Position numbers and translations under genes: made by a program. Below are positions 1 to 9,480 of a stretch of DNA of 64,000 nucleotides, one piece after another; the first letter of the stretch is position 1; each line of letters begins with the position of its first letter. The stretch spans positions 1 through 64,000 of the forward strand of contig NZ_RQII01000028.1 in the NCBI RefSeq assembly GCF_004761975.1. The letters run 5' to 3'. Source of the stretch: Planococcus koreensis. Its GTDB lineage: Bacteria; Bacillota; Bacilli; Bacillales_A; Planococcaceae. The notes under the pieces were generated by a model. That model saw only the letters and a list, made by a program, of their open reading frames with translations. It searched no databases and was not told where the DNA came from.

Positions 1-2807
1 TTTTGTAACTATTACTACCATTATTCCCCAAATTAGAAGCGAGCTCATTTAAATAAAAAGCCGTTGAAACAAGCAGATTGTCTTCTTCTACTTGATATCC
101 TTTTATACCAAAACCACTTTTATACCATTCTTCATCTTTCATAGAAGGTATACTTGTATACAAACCTTCCATTGAGATTCCCGTATTCATCTTTTTAACA
201 GATTGAATCGCAAACTCTTGTTGAGCATGCATTTTATAAAATGAAATATGTGCATATTTCATTTTTGCCAAGTTCTCTGTTTTATAAAACAATAAATTCT
301 CTCTTATTAACCGTAATACATCTTCGGACTCAAGGCCTTCTACCTTGCTCAAATTAATTCCGTATTTCTCTTCAAAATCTTTAGCTGAGGAAAGAAATAC
401 AAATTCATCGAAAGCTGAATCCTCACTGCTTGTTTTATATAAATTTACTTCCAATGGCTTTATATTAATCTTCTTGCTTATAATTTCTTTAAGCATCCAT
501 TGTAATATGCCTTTAAGAACTTCTTTATCATTCTCAATATTAATTACGTTAATTTTGAGAGGTGCATTTGATTTATCAATGAATAAATAAGCAAAATGCT
601 CTCTGAACTGTACCAATTTATCAGTTACTAGTTTTGCTAAATATTGACTTGCATCCGATACAGTCACTTTCTTAACCGATTTAAACATAATCCATTCGGC
701 TGCTGACAGCTGGTAATCAGATTTATATAACTCATTACTGCTTATATCAGAAATATAAGGAATTAAAGCTTCAGCACTTAATCTTTGCGAGATACTGCTA
801 TCTACTTCTTCTTGTTTAAGCAACTCAAACATTTTAAGCTTATAAGCCACCATCAACGGATGGAAGGGAGTAAAATAAATCATATCTTTAGATGAAAGAG
901 TTCCAAGTTTAAATAAATCTATACCCTTTTTCCCGGCTGGCATTCCCTCTGCGAAATTTGCTATTTCCTCATTATAAACATTTATATATTCTTTAGCCCT
1001 TTTTTCAACAGCCTCAGTAATAGTTGAGAAGCTAGATATAGTGTTTTTTATTTTAAAAACGTTCAAGTAACGGCTGTATGCCTCATTTAAATTTTCACTT
1101 AATGATATTTCTTCTTGTATAAGTTCTTCTCCAAGAATCTTCCCGTGTCGGTAACCATCTTTAATCCACTGTTCTTCCCAATAGATAAATTCCCTGTATT
1201 CGGGATGTATATAATACTGGCGATTTCCTAGCTCTAATTTATTATTTTCTTTAAACCATTTTACGTCTTCTCTTTTTTCTCTAATCTGCTCCCATAGTTT
1301 AGCGCCCACAATTGGCACTGAAGACTGAAGTGAGCTTTCCAACATTATCTTTAGTGGAACGTGTTCAAAGATCAAAGTGAAAAAAAGTTTTTCATCATCA
1401 TTAAATGCTTGAGATTGAGGACTTAAGACTATAGTTTCTTCACTTGTAAATTGGATGACTTCATCATTTTTTACAATACTTATAAACTTTTCAGAAGGTC
1501 CATTACCAAAGCTCAATTTACCATCTTCATAGTTTAACGCGATGAATCCTTTTTTGGGCTCGATTGCATAAGATGACTTAATATCTTTAAGATAATGAGC
1601 TTGGAAAGGAACGACCAAAATATTAAATTCAGCCCCAAGAGCGGTTTTCTTTCCATGTTGATATTTTAATTTTAAAAAGAGCGGTTGAGTTGAAGAATTT
1701 GTTATTACTCCAGAAATATAATTCTTTCCAACATTTACACTTAACTTGTTCTCATCTTTTATATCATATGTAAGATGAGATACATCCATTTTTTTGATTC
1801 TTCCCTGCAATTCAAAATCAATCCTAAATTCCATATCAGATATGGCCTTAGGATTAAAAATTATTATATTTCTCTTTCTCTTTCCCGATGCAGTTTCTGT
1901 TATAGATCGATCCCATATCTCTACATCTTCTTGTATATCAAATTTTTTATAAACTACTTTGATATCTTTTAAAAGAGATACATATTCCTCATGAAATTTA
2001 TTCACAGTGGAAAAAGGGATTTCCTCCCATCCTTCATTTTTTAATTGTTTAGCTCCATATGGAGAAAACTTTTTTTGCAGAATATCTTCTTCATAATTAA
2101 AATCATGCGTTTGTTTAACAAATTCAAAAAATCTCGATTTAAATCTAATCTTTTTTGTTGTTCTTTTCCATTGAATGTTTTCAAATTTGAATCTTTAAAC
2201 AACCCGAATTTAGCATAATCTTCGTCTTCAATTTTTCCTTTTCGAAGAGTAGTAAAAATATCTTCAAATTCAAAAAAAGTGATTCTTTGCACTTCTTGTT
2301 CTCTTAACAATTTATTTAAATTGTCGATGAGTACAATTTTTTCTGTTTTATCTAATTCACTTTTTTCTATTTTGTTTTTTAAATCTTGGAAAATAGAGTT
2401 AGGGTGAAGAGGCATACTCTCTTTTTGAAGATCACTGCTGCCTCCTTGAATAGAATCTAGTTGCTCAGAAACAATACTGAGAAGAACAGTATATTTAAAT
2501 TCTTTTTTTGTTCCCCCACTAAATTTCTAAGTGTAACAAGAAAATCTGGTTTAACATCCTTTGATGTATTTGCGATCACTAGTTTAATTTGTCCAAACGG
2601 AAGTGCAAAAGTTTGGTAAACCTCTCCTAAATGATGCTGATAAAAAAATTCCTCAACTCCATCGTGCTCCTTCATAACTTGTACTAGATTTTCTACATCA
2701 ATAGCCTGATCTAATCGCAGGAAAAACCTGTCTCCTGCATTCAATTCTATATTTTCGAAATGTTTTATAAGAATAGAAGTTATATATTCATAAAATAGGT
2801 TTGACAT
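1..2807 (-). pseudogene. dptH: DptH/DndH-type restriction ATPase, frameshifted, 3' end beyond window
   Basis: Third gene of the dptFGH restriction operon that acts with Dnd phosphorothioation to destroy unmodified DNA. About 935 N-terminal codons lie in the window and the reading frame leaves at base 1, so any C-terminal ATPase motifs are not visible. Start chosen at the ATG of MSNLFYEY (2807), which overlaps the dptG end by 20 nt. The frame changes twice. Reading is open from 2807 to a run of seven A (minus strand, 2503-2509), continues in the -1 frame from GEQKKEFKYTVLL onward, and shifts again near a run of six A (2151-2156) to reach FFEFVKQTHDF. That last frame is open to the window edge. 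Each break is repaired by adding one A. Either the gene is dead, the sequence has homopolymer errors, or slippage is used. Identity rests on operon position and length rather than on a motif. Confidence 0.8.
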
Positions 2808-4206
2808 ACTGCGAATCACCACTATCACTTTTTTTGTCGAGAATATTATGTGAATCTAAAAGTTTTACAAGTTCCTGCCGAGAGTAATAATCCAAAGCAA
2901 TGCCCCGCTTTTCCAGTTCTTTATATAACTGATTCAACGGGATTCTTTCTTCCTTCACAGAAACCGCCACTAGCAATAATGTGAAGTCATGTTTTAAGTT
3001 TAAAACATAGCCAATGCCTCCTCTACTTTTTAAAAATACTGAAGCCGCTAAATCTTCAATACTCTTACCATATTTACTTGCGACTTCAGAACTGGTTCCT
3101 TCCTTCACACATTCAAAGTAAGCTTTAAATGCTTTTTCTAAAGTTCCTGCTTTTTCTGGCGTTCTAATTCCCCTCCATTTAGTATATTCAGCTATTAAAT
3201 CATTCATATCGTTCAATAATTCTAAAGAATAATCTTCTCCCTTCTCTGTCGCTTTCTTATATAGTTTGTGGTAAGACATAACAGGCAAAGGTTCTTCTTC
3301 AAAATAATTATCATTCCACTTGTTATGACTCAATTGCGAAAGAGTATGAATATGAGGAAATAAATTTTTGGCTCTTCCTTGAATAAATTTATATCCTCTC
3401 AGCGGATCTGCTACTTTTCTTCTTTTAGTAATAGACTCCCATTCAAATGCATAATAAAAAGGCTGTATTCTATCCATATCTCCATCTTCAAATTGCTCAA
3501 AGTTCCACAATAATTGACACGCATATAAAAAAGTATAGTAATGAGTCAGTTGTGGGAAGGTTTGAATAAAATATTCTTTATGTTTACTTAAGAATCTTAA
3601 ATCTTCTTTGTAAAGTTGAGAAATGGAAGGTAAGAAAGGCTGATATCTTTCTTTTGGAAAACTATAATCTGTCTTTTTCTGCATTAATATATCCAAATTA
3701 GTAATAATTAATTCCGTCAAAATATCATCAGTTTCTTTATTAATAAAGAAATTTTTTATTTCTTGATCTTTTTGCAATAGAACGTCTTGTAAAAACCGAG
3801 CGTACTTTCCAGCCTCTGTTGATATTTTTTCTTCAGTTGCAACAAAATTAAATAGATAAGGATGAATTGTATTCAAACGTTTTTGATTAAATAAATATTC
3901 ATCTATAAATTTTCCGAAGTCATGTCTCGCTTCATCGTCTTCAAAGTCAATCTCAGATGCTATATATTCACTAAGAATATTAATGTTCGATTTATTTTCT
4001 CGTATGTCGCTTGATATGGCCATTTCGTCCACTCTAATCTCAGTAATATGTCTGACGTAGTCACCACTTATTTTATGAAATTCAGTGTTTAAGTTAGTTG
4101 TTCGTTTCGTAGACTGAAATGGTAATACATCAACCACCCGTCCTATATCGTGATTTTTTTTTGTAAAAATCCGTTCCTTCAAATCTTCTAAATCAATTAT
4201 TCCCAA
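2788..4206 (-). CDS. dptG: DptG/DndG-type restriction protein
   Basis: 472-residue protein, the middle gene of dptFGH. DptG proteins are needed for restriction by the Dnd system but have no well-understood catalytic domain, and none is visible here. The sequence is acidic/basic helical with no membrane segment or signal peptide, so it is expected to be cytoplasmic. The ATG lies 6 nt beyond the dptF stop codon (4213) and the 3' end overlaps the dptH start, so the three genes are translationally coupled. Base composition is AT-rich like its neighbours. The assignment comes mainly from gene order between a P-loop DptF and the long dptH frame opposite dndBCDE, and from the matching size. Confidence 0.8.
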   Translation of the reverse strand: MGIIDLEDLKERIFTKKNHDIGRVVDVLPFQSTKRTTNLNTEFHKISGDYVRHITEIRVDEMAISSDIRENKSNINILSEYIASEIDFEDDEARHDFGKFIDEYLFNQKRLNTIHPYLFNFVATEEKISTEAGKYARFLQDVLLQKDQEIKNFFINKETDDILTELIITNLDILMQKKTDYSFPKERYQPFLPSISQLYKEDLRFLSKHKEYFIQTFPQLTHYYTFLYACQLLWNFEQFEDGDMDRIQPFYYAFEWESITKRRKVADPLRGYKFIQGRAKNLFPHIHTLSQLSHNKWNDNYFEEEPLPVMSYHKLYKKATEKGEDYSLELLNDMNDLIAEYTKWRGIRTPEKAGTLEKAFKAYFECVKEGTSSEVASKYGKSIEDLAASVFLKSRGGIGYVLNLKHDFTLLLVAVSVKEERIPLNQLYKELEKRGIALDYYSRQELVKLLDSHNILDKKSDSGDSQYVKPIL

Positions 4207-4212
4207 TATTAT

Positions 4213-6582
4213 CTACCACCTTCTAAAAACTATTGAACCGAAATCATCGCGTTTAATTTTATAATATTTATTTTCATGCGAAAAATTAACTAGTAACTCT
4301 TTATTTTTGTCACCAAAATTCAATACTTTTTCAAGGAATTCCGTAAATTTAATTGCATCTTCTTCATCACCTTTATTAGGTCTGTAACCATCGGAAACTT
4401 TTTCCAGAAGTGAATAAAGAGGATAGTCAATATCCAATAATGCTTCTTTAGATAAGTCCTCTTTTTTATAACCTACTGGTATAGATGACTTGAATGTGTA
4501 AAGAATAGAACCATTTAGCTGTTTAAATGGATAAAGTACTGGCTTTACCGTAAATTTTTGCCCTATTTTATATTTATCAAGCGGATGGCTCATGAGGATA
4601 TAACCTTTTTCAATCGCACCTTTCCATTGATATAAAATATTTTTGAAATTCTCATAGAACGCTTTAATCTTTTTTATATCGCCTGTATTGAAATGAAAAA
4701 GTGAAAGCATATAGGCTTCATATACTTCATCTTGAAGGACCTTCGAGAAATTGGAATTTGTTAAAAATATAATTCTTATAAATCCTTCAAAGTACTCTGA
4801 AAACAGTTTAGGTACTAACTCGCTATTTGTCTCAAAGTCTTTCAGCCAATTTCTTGATGTTTCATTTTTTATATATTCATCATTAATAGTTTTCCAATCG
4901 CTTAAAGTATTTAACTCAATAATTAATTGATCTGTGACTGATGTTCTAGTATGGATAGGATCAAAATAACTGAGACTCTTTAAAATTGGAGAACGATCAG
5001 CGTTATCGAATAACAAAGTCGGAAGAGCATTTTTAAGTTTTTCGAAATCAGTTAATTTTTTGATTTGAACAAGATTTTCGCATATTAAGATATCTGCAAC
5101 AAAGTTTAAAAAGGCTCTTGTAGAAATCACCAATTTCTTCTTAACAATAGTTTGGATGATTAAGGAAATAACTTGCTTCTGAACAAATTCATTTTTTAAA
5201 AAATCGTAATTTTCATGAAGCATTGTCCGATAATTATTTTGCTCATCTCTTTTAGAAGCCATATAAAAAGGGTTGTTCGTTTCTTGCTTGCAAATCTTGT
5301 GCAGAATAGATTGGTAGAATTCTGAGACCGGTCCTTCTGCTGTCAGCTCGTAAGGATGGTAATCTGTAAAGTTAAAGAGATTGAACTGGTCCAATTCATA
5401 GTTTGTAACAATATTTTGCGAAAAAAGATTACTGCTTTCCACAAATTTTTTCAACTTATTAAAGCTGGCAGATTGATGTTCATAATTTATAAAGTTGTGC
5501 AGTACGCCCAAATTAATAGCTAGTATTACTTTTTGGTTTGCTGTATCGATATTTTCATCCGAGAATGGATTCAAAAGCTCTTCTAATGTTTCCAACGCAT
5601 CTTTTTCCGGCGAAAAACTTTCAGTGGCATCATTATGAATAAAATATTCATTCATCATTTCCGGATATTTTTTGTTCATATACGCGAGTAAATGTGATTT
5701 CCCATCTCCAACACTTCCGCATAAGAGAATTAAGCTGGCTCCATTTTTCTGACTTTGATTTTGGAGAGCGCTCTCTAGATCTTTTTGAATTTTTCTGTCC
5801 ACATGCATATATTCTTTAAATCCGCTAAACTCATTCGCATTTTCAATGGCCTCTTTTGCAGAATCTTTTAATCGGGAGATTTCTTTTAATAAAGAGCTAT
5901 CTTCATCCACTCCGATTACAGTTTCTTCAATGCCAGGCAAAACGTACTCTTCTATTTCCTCTTCTAAACTTTCTTCGACTTCGACTTTCTTTGTATGCCT
6001 TGTTTCAATATTTCCCTCTTCTACTGGAACTTCCTCTTCAGTATTTATACCTTTGTTGGTTTCGTTGGATGAACCGGTTGGAGACAATAAGCTCTTCTCT
6101 AAAATAGTTTTCATCATATTTTCCATTTCTATTAAACGGGGATCTACGCCCGGTTTCGGATGCGTGTAAGTCGGTACCACTTCTTGTTCGGACGTGTAAG
6201 TTTCATAAAACCATACGGCAATTTTGTACATATCTTTATGTAATTGAAAAGCTACCGTGATATCATCATACGTCCCATCATGGGCCGCTTTATTTCCCGA
6301 ACGACGAATGGTATCAAAAGAGTGTTGAATTTCTTTTACAATTAAGCCGTTGTTAGAAATATAAAGAACTTTGTCATAAAGAGAAGAAATATAAGTTGTA
6401 TCAATCTCTTCAATTTTAAAAACTTCTTTTAAAACTTCTTCTGCAAAAAGCCTCGCCTTTACGATCGCACTTGCTGAATCTGTATAGATGAGTTGCTCCA
6501 TTTTCAAAGCAGCTTGGGTTGCATTTGGCAACGCATTACTAAGGAACTGGAATAAAAATTGATTTTGATTTTGACTATGCAA
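4213..6582 (-). CDS. dptF: DptF/DndF-type P-loop NTPase, restriction component
   Basis: First gene of the Dnd restriction operon, about 790 residues. The N-terminal ~140 residues are helical and resemble the DUF4145-like domain of several defence proteins (NKAAHDGTY is visible). An acidic linker with many Glu follows. A P-loop NTPase starts near residue 290, with Walker A GSVGDGKSH preceded by a hydrophobic strand. DptF is thought to supply the ATPase activity of the DptFGH complex that cuts DNA lacking phosphorothioate. Frame opens at a GTG (6591), but the only GGAG overlaps that codon, so the TTG at 6582, 8 nt after GGAG, is a better start. It is divergent from dndB across about 170 bp. No disruption is seen. 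Confidence 0.88.
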   Translation of the reverse strand: MHSQNQNQFLFQFLSNALPNATQAALKMEQLIYTDSASAIVKARLFAEEVLKEVFKIEEIDTTYISSLYDKVLYISNNGLIVKEIQHSFDTIRRSGNKAAHDGTYDDITVAFQLHKDMYKIAVWFYETYTSEQEVVPTYTHPKPGVDPRLIEMENMMKTILEKSLLSPTGSSNETNKGINTEEEVPVEEGNIETRHTKKVEVEESLEEEIEEYVLPGIEETVIGVDEDSSLLKEISRLKDSAKEAIENANEFSGFKEYMHVDRKIQKDLESALQNQSQKNGASLILLCGSVGDGKSHLLAYMNKKYPEMMNEYFIHNDATESFSPEKDALETLEELLNPFSDENIDTANQKVILAINLGVLHNFINYEHQSASFNKLKKFVESSNLFSQNIVTNYELDQFNLFNFTDYHPYELTAEGPVSEFYQSILHKICKQETNNPFYMASKRDEQNNYRTMLHENYDFLKNEFVQKQVISLIIQTIVKKKLVISTRAFLNFVADILICENLVQIKKLTDFEKLKNALPTLLFDNADRSPILKSLSYFDPIHTRTSVTDQLIIELNTLSDWKTINDEYIKNETSRNWLKDFETNSELVPKLFSEYFEGFIRIIFLTNSNFSKVLQDEVYEAYMLSLFHFNTGDIKKIKAFYENFKNILYQWKGAIEKGYILMSHPLDKYKIGQKFTVKPVLYPFKQLNGSILYTFKSSIPVGYKKEDLSKEALLDIDYPLYSLLEKVSDGYRPNKGDEEDAIKFTEFLEKVLNFGDKNKELLVNFSHENKYYKIKRDDFGSIVFRRW

Positions 6583-6648
6583 AATAATCACTCCGATGTC
6601 TTATATCATTAGTATAATTTTAACATAATTCTGCTTATAACTAGGAGG

Positions 6649-6676
6649 TTTATTCTATTTCTTTGTATAGAATAAA
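6649..6676. promoter_or_regulatory. Inverted repeat between dptF and dndB
   Basis: Perfect 10-bp inverted repeat: TTTATTCTAT at 6649-6658 and ATAGAATAAA at 6667-6676, with an 8-nt loop. It sits in the divergent promoter region, upstream of a TATACT -10 candidate for dptF and upstream of the dndB promoter. It could be an operator for a regulator of both operons (DndB itself is a known repressor in other bacteria). It has no following T-run that would make it a terminator. Confidence 0.45.
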
Positions 6677-6700
6677 TGTTCGTATTCTGAAAGAAAATAA

Positions 6701-6750
6701 TTGAAGATCTAATAAAAGAAGCATATACTAAGAATATATTACGTACGTAA
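6701..6750 (+). promoter_or_regulatory. dndB promoter with palindromic operator
   Basis: Candidate sigma-A promoter: TTGAAG (6701-6706), 17-bp spacer, TATACT (6724-6729). A perfect 12-bp palindrome TTACGTACGTAA (6739-6750) covers the expected start site, just before AAGGAG and the dndB ATG at 6765, which is an ideal place for repression. From memory, Salmonella DndB binds TACG and CGTA half-sites 10 bp apart. The same halves are present here at much closer spacing, so the match is suggestive only. Confidence 0.6.
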
Positions 6751-6764
6751 AAGGAGAAAAGTCT

Positions 6765-7868
6765 ATGGATTCTAATTTTAGTTATACTTTTCCAGCCCTA
6801 AAAGGAATGCAAGCCAATAAAGAATATTATGTTGTTATGTGCCCTTTGAGGATTATCCCTAAGATTTTTCTTTTTGACGAAGAAGAAATTCCGCCAGAGC
6901 ACAGAGCTCAACGAATTTTAAATAAATCCCGCATACCTGAAATGACAAATTATATAGTAGAGAACCAAAAAGATTATGTCTTTTCTTCTATTACTGCTTC
7001 AATTGACGGGGAAATTGAATTTTTACCATTCGATAAAAACCCTGCTTCCCAAGATCTAGGACAGTTAAGAGTTTCTTTAGATTCTAGATTTTTGATCAAC
7101 GATGGCCAGCATCGCAGAGCTGCTATAGAAGAAGCTTTAAAGATCTCTCCTGAATTAGGCAATGAAACGATTTCTGTCGTGTTTTTCCACGATGTCGGTC
7201 TTAAGCACTCCCAGCAGATATTTTCTGATTTAAATCGACACGCAGTCAATACGACTTCATCAATTGGTATTTTATATGATTATCGGGATCGTTTAGCGAT
7301 GATTACTAAAGATATTATTACTTCAATCCCACTTCTAAGTCGGTATACAGATAAAGAACGAGTATCTCTATCTAAAAATTCACCTAAAATTTTAGCTCTT
7401 AATCATATATTTAATGCTAATTTAAAACTTTTAGGAAAAACTAAAGGTGATGAAATTACTCCTGAAGAGGAAACTTTTTTAAAGGAATTTTGGCTGCTGC
7501 TTTGTGAATCCATAGTAGAATGGAACATGGTTCTTAAAAAAGAACTTTCTCCAAGAGACCTTAGAGCAAATTACATTCTTGGCCATGGTGTATTTGTTGA
7601 AGCAATTGGAATGCTCGGAAACTACTTGAAAAATTATCATGAAGATGACTGGAAAGAGTATATCAAGAAATTATCAGAAATCGATTGGAGCCGAAGCAAC
7701 ACAGAAGATTGGCTCGATCGATCATTTAATCAGAACGGCCGAATCCAAAAAACTTCCTCTACGATCCTGCTGACTTCAAATCGGATCAAGCAATTACTTG
7801 ATTTGCCTTTAACATCAGCTGAGACACAATTAGAGAACAAATTCTTCAATGGAGGTGCCTCAAAATGA
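6765..7868 (+). CDS. dndB: DNA sulfur modification protein DndB
   Basis: 367-residue protein with the family-defining DGQHRR motif at residues 113-118, inside SRFLINDGQHRRAAIEEAL. DndB proteins belong to the DGQHR family. They act as regulators of the dnd operon and affect how much DNA is phosphorothioated, and are not the catalytic core. AAAGGAG lies 8-10 nt before the ATG. It is the first gene of the rightward dnd operon and its end overlaps the dndC ATG by 4 nt. Length and motif placement are normal. It may bind the palindrome directly upstream of its own start. Confidence 0.93.
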   Translation: MDSNFSYTFPALKGMQANKEYYVVMCPLRIIPKIFLFDEEEIPPEHRAQRILNKSRIPEMTNYIVENQKDYVFSSITASIDGEIEFLPFDKNPASQDLGQLRVSLDSRFLINDGQHRRAAIEEALKISPELGNETISVVFFHDVGLKHSQQIFSDLNRHAVNTTSSIGILYDYRDRLAMITKDIITSIPLLSRYTDKERVSLSKNSPKILALNHIFNANLKLLGKTKGDEITPEEETFLKEFWLLLCESIVEWNMVLKKELSPRDLRANYILGHGVFVEAIGMLGNYLKNYHEDDWKEYIKKLSEIDWSRSNTEDWLDRSFNQNGRIQKTSSTILLTSNRIKQLLDLPLTSAETQLENKFFNGGASK

Positions 7869-9457
7869 GTACCGGAATCATAAGCAGTTTTTTAAATAAA
7901 GAACAATCTTTTATAAATGAAGCAAAAGAATATATTAAAAAGGCTTATAAAGAAGACGATCGCCCTTGGGTTGTCGGCTATAGCGGAGGAAAAGACTCAA
8001 CAGTCGTCGTCCAACTTGTATTTGAAGCTTTAGATGAGCTGCCTAAAGACGAACTGCACAAAAAGGTATATGTCATTTCTTCTGACACCTTAGTAGAAAC
8101 CCCTTTAATAATAAATTCAATCAATCAGACACTTAGAAGGATCCAAGACGAGGCCCTTGTTAGAAAATTGCCTATAGAAACACATAAAGTTAAACCAATC
8201 ATGTCTCAATCATTTTGGGTCAGCATCATCGGCAAAGGCTATCCTTCTCCGAATCAGCAATTCAGATGGTGTACGGACCGCTTGAAAATTGATCCGGCTA
8301 ACCAGTTTGTTAAAGACAAAGTTTCTTCATTCGGAGAAGTTACGATGGTATTAGGCGTTCGAGAAGATGAAAGTGCCACGAGAGGAAACTCTATTCGATC
8401 ACATACGGTTGACGGAAAGACATTCATGAAGCATTCAACTTTATCCAATGCTTTTGTCTATGCGCCTATCCGCCACTTCACATTAGACGATGTCTGGGAT
8501 TATCTATTGAATTACCCTTCTCCATGGGGCGATGACAATCATGATTTGCACCAGCTTTACCAAGATTCCAATAGCGGCGAGTGCCCGCTTGTAATAGATA
8601 AATCCACCAAAGAAAGCGCAGGCTCTTGTGGCAACAGCCGTTTCGGCTGCTGGGTTTGCACAGTAGTCAATGAAGATAAAGCGCTAAACGGATTTATTCA
8701 AAGTGGACATGACTGGATGAAACCATTACTGGACTTCAGAAACTGGCTTGCTGACATTCGAGACGTCCGCACCATGAGAATGAAGTATAGAAGACACGGC
8801 CAAATTTATTATAACGACGTGAGAATTGAAGAACGCGACGGTGAGCAATTTGTTTTCATACCAAAGAAATCCAATCGTGCTAAACAATTCGTTCCAATCG
8901 AGCAGTTTGAGCAAGTAAACAAATCCGAACTGAATGAATATCTTACAAAAAACAATATTGATCTTAGCCAAGGCGAAATCCCACAAATTCTAGTCATTTC
9001 AGAAGAAGAAACATTAGATGGGGAAACGGTAAAAAAATACTCTCAATTAGGTTTGGGACCTTATACATTAGAAGCGCGCAAAGAAATTCTCTCTAGACTG
9101 CTTACTGTCCAGAAGAATTTAAAGCATCCTGATGATCCTCATTTTGAATTGATCCGTACAGAGGAATTAAAAGAAATTCGCAAAATCTGGTTTGATCATG
9201 GCGACTGGGAAGATCCGCTGCCTCAATTATTCCAAGACATTATGGGATATTCGTTAGATTGGGAAATGGACGATCGCCCGCTATTCGACAAAGAGCAGAT
9301 CTCAGATCTAGAACTTCTTGCTGAACAATATAAAGTTGATATGAATACCATCAAGAAATTGGTTTCAATTGAAAAGGACTATGCGGGTTATAAAGTTCGC
9401 CGTGGATTAATGGACGAAATTGGGAAGACTTTAAAACAAGATTACTTACATCTCTGA
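7865..9457 (+). CDS. dndC: DNA phosphorothioation protein DndC, PAPS-reductase-like
   Basis: 530-residue member of the PAPS reductase/ATP pyrophosphatase family. The PP-loop SGGKDS is at residues 40-45 (VVGYSGGKDSTVVV). Cysteines in RWCTDRLK and in the cluster SCGNSRFGCWVC match the iron-sulfur site of DndC. With DndD and DndE it places sulfur from DndA into the DNA backbone, spending ATP to activate the phosphate. The ATG overlaps the dndB end by 4 nt, and the GGAGGTG just before it is a strong ribosome site. No truncation or missing key residue is seen. Confidence 0.96.
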   Translation: MSTGIISSFLNKEQSFINEAKEYIKKAYKEDDRPWVVGYSGGKDSTVVVQLVFEALDELPKDELHKKVYVISSDTLVETPLIINSINQTLRRIQDEALVRKLPIETHKVKPIMSQSFWVSIIGKGYPSPNQQFRWCTDRLKIDPANQFVKDKVSSFGEVTMVLGVREDESATRGNSIRSHTVDGKTFMKHSTLSNAFVYAPIRHFTLDDVWDYLLNYPSPWGDDNHDLHQLYQDSNSGECPLVIDKSTKESAGSCGNSRFGCWVCTVVNEDKALNGFIQSGHDWMKPLLDFRNWLADIRDVRTMRMKYRRHGQIYYNDVRIEERDGEQFVFIPKKSNRAKQFVPIEQFEQVNKSELNEYLTKNNIDLSQGEIPQILVISEEETLDGETVKKYSQLGLGPYTLEARKEILSRLLTVQKNLKHPDDPHFELIRTEELKEIRKIWFDHGDWEDPLPQLFQDIMGYSLDWEMDDRPLFDKEQISDLELLAEQYKVDMNTIKKLVSIEKDYAGYKVRRGLMDEIGKTLKQDYLHL

Positions 9458-9480
9458 TTACAGAAGTTGAGGCGAAAAAA

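Noticed and set aside
7040-7249. Minus-strand frames inside dndB and dndC as small genes
   Set aside because: No ribosome sites, no family likeness, and they overlap well-supported dnd genes.
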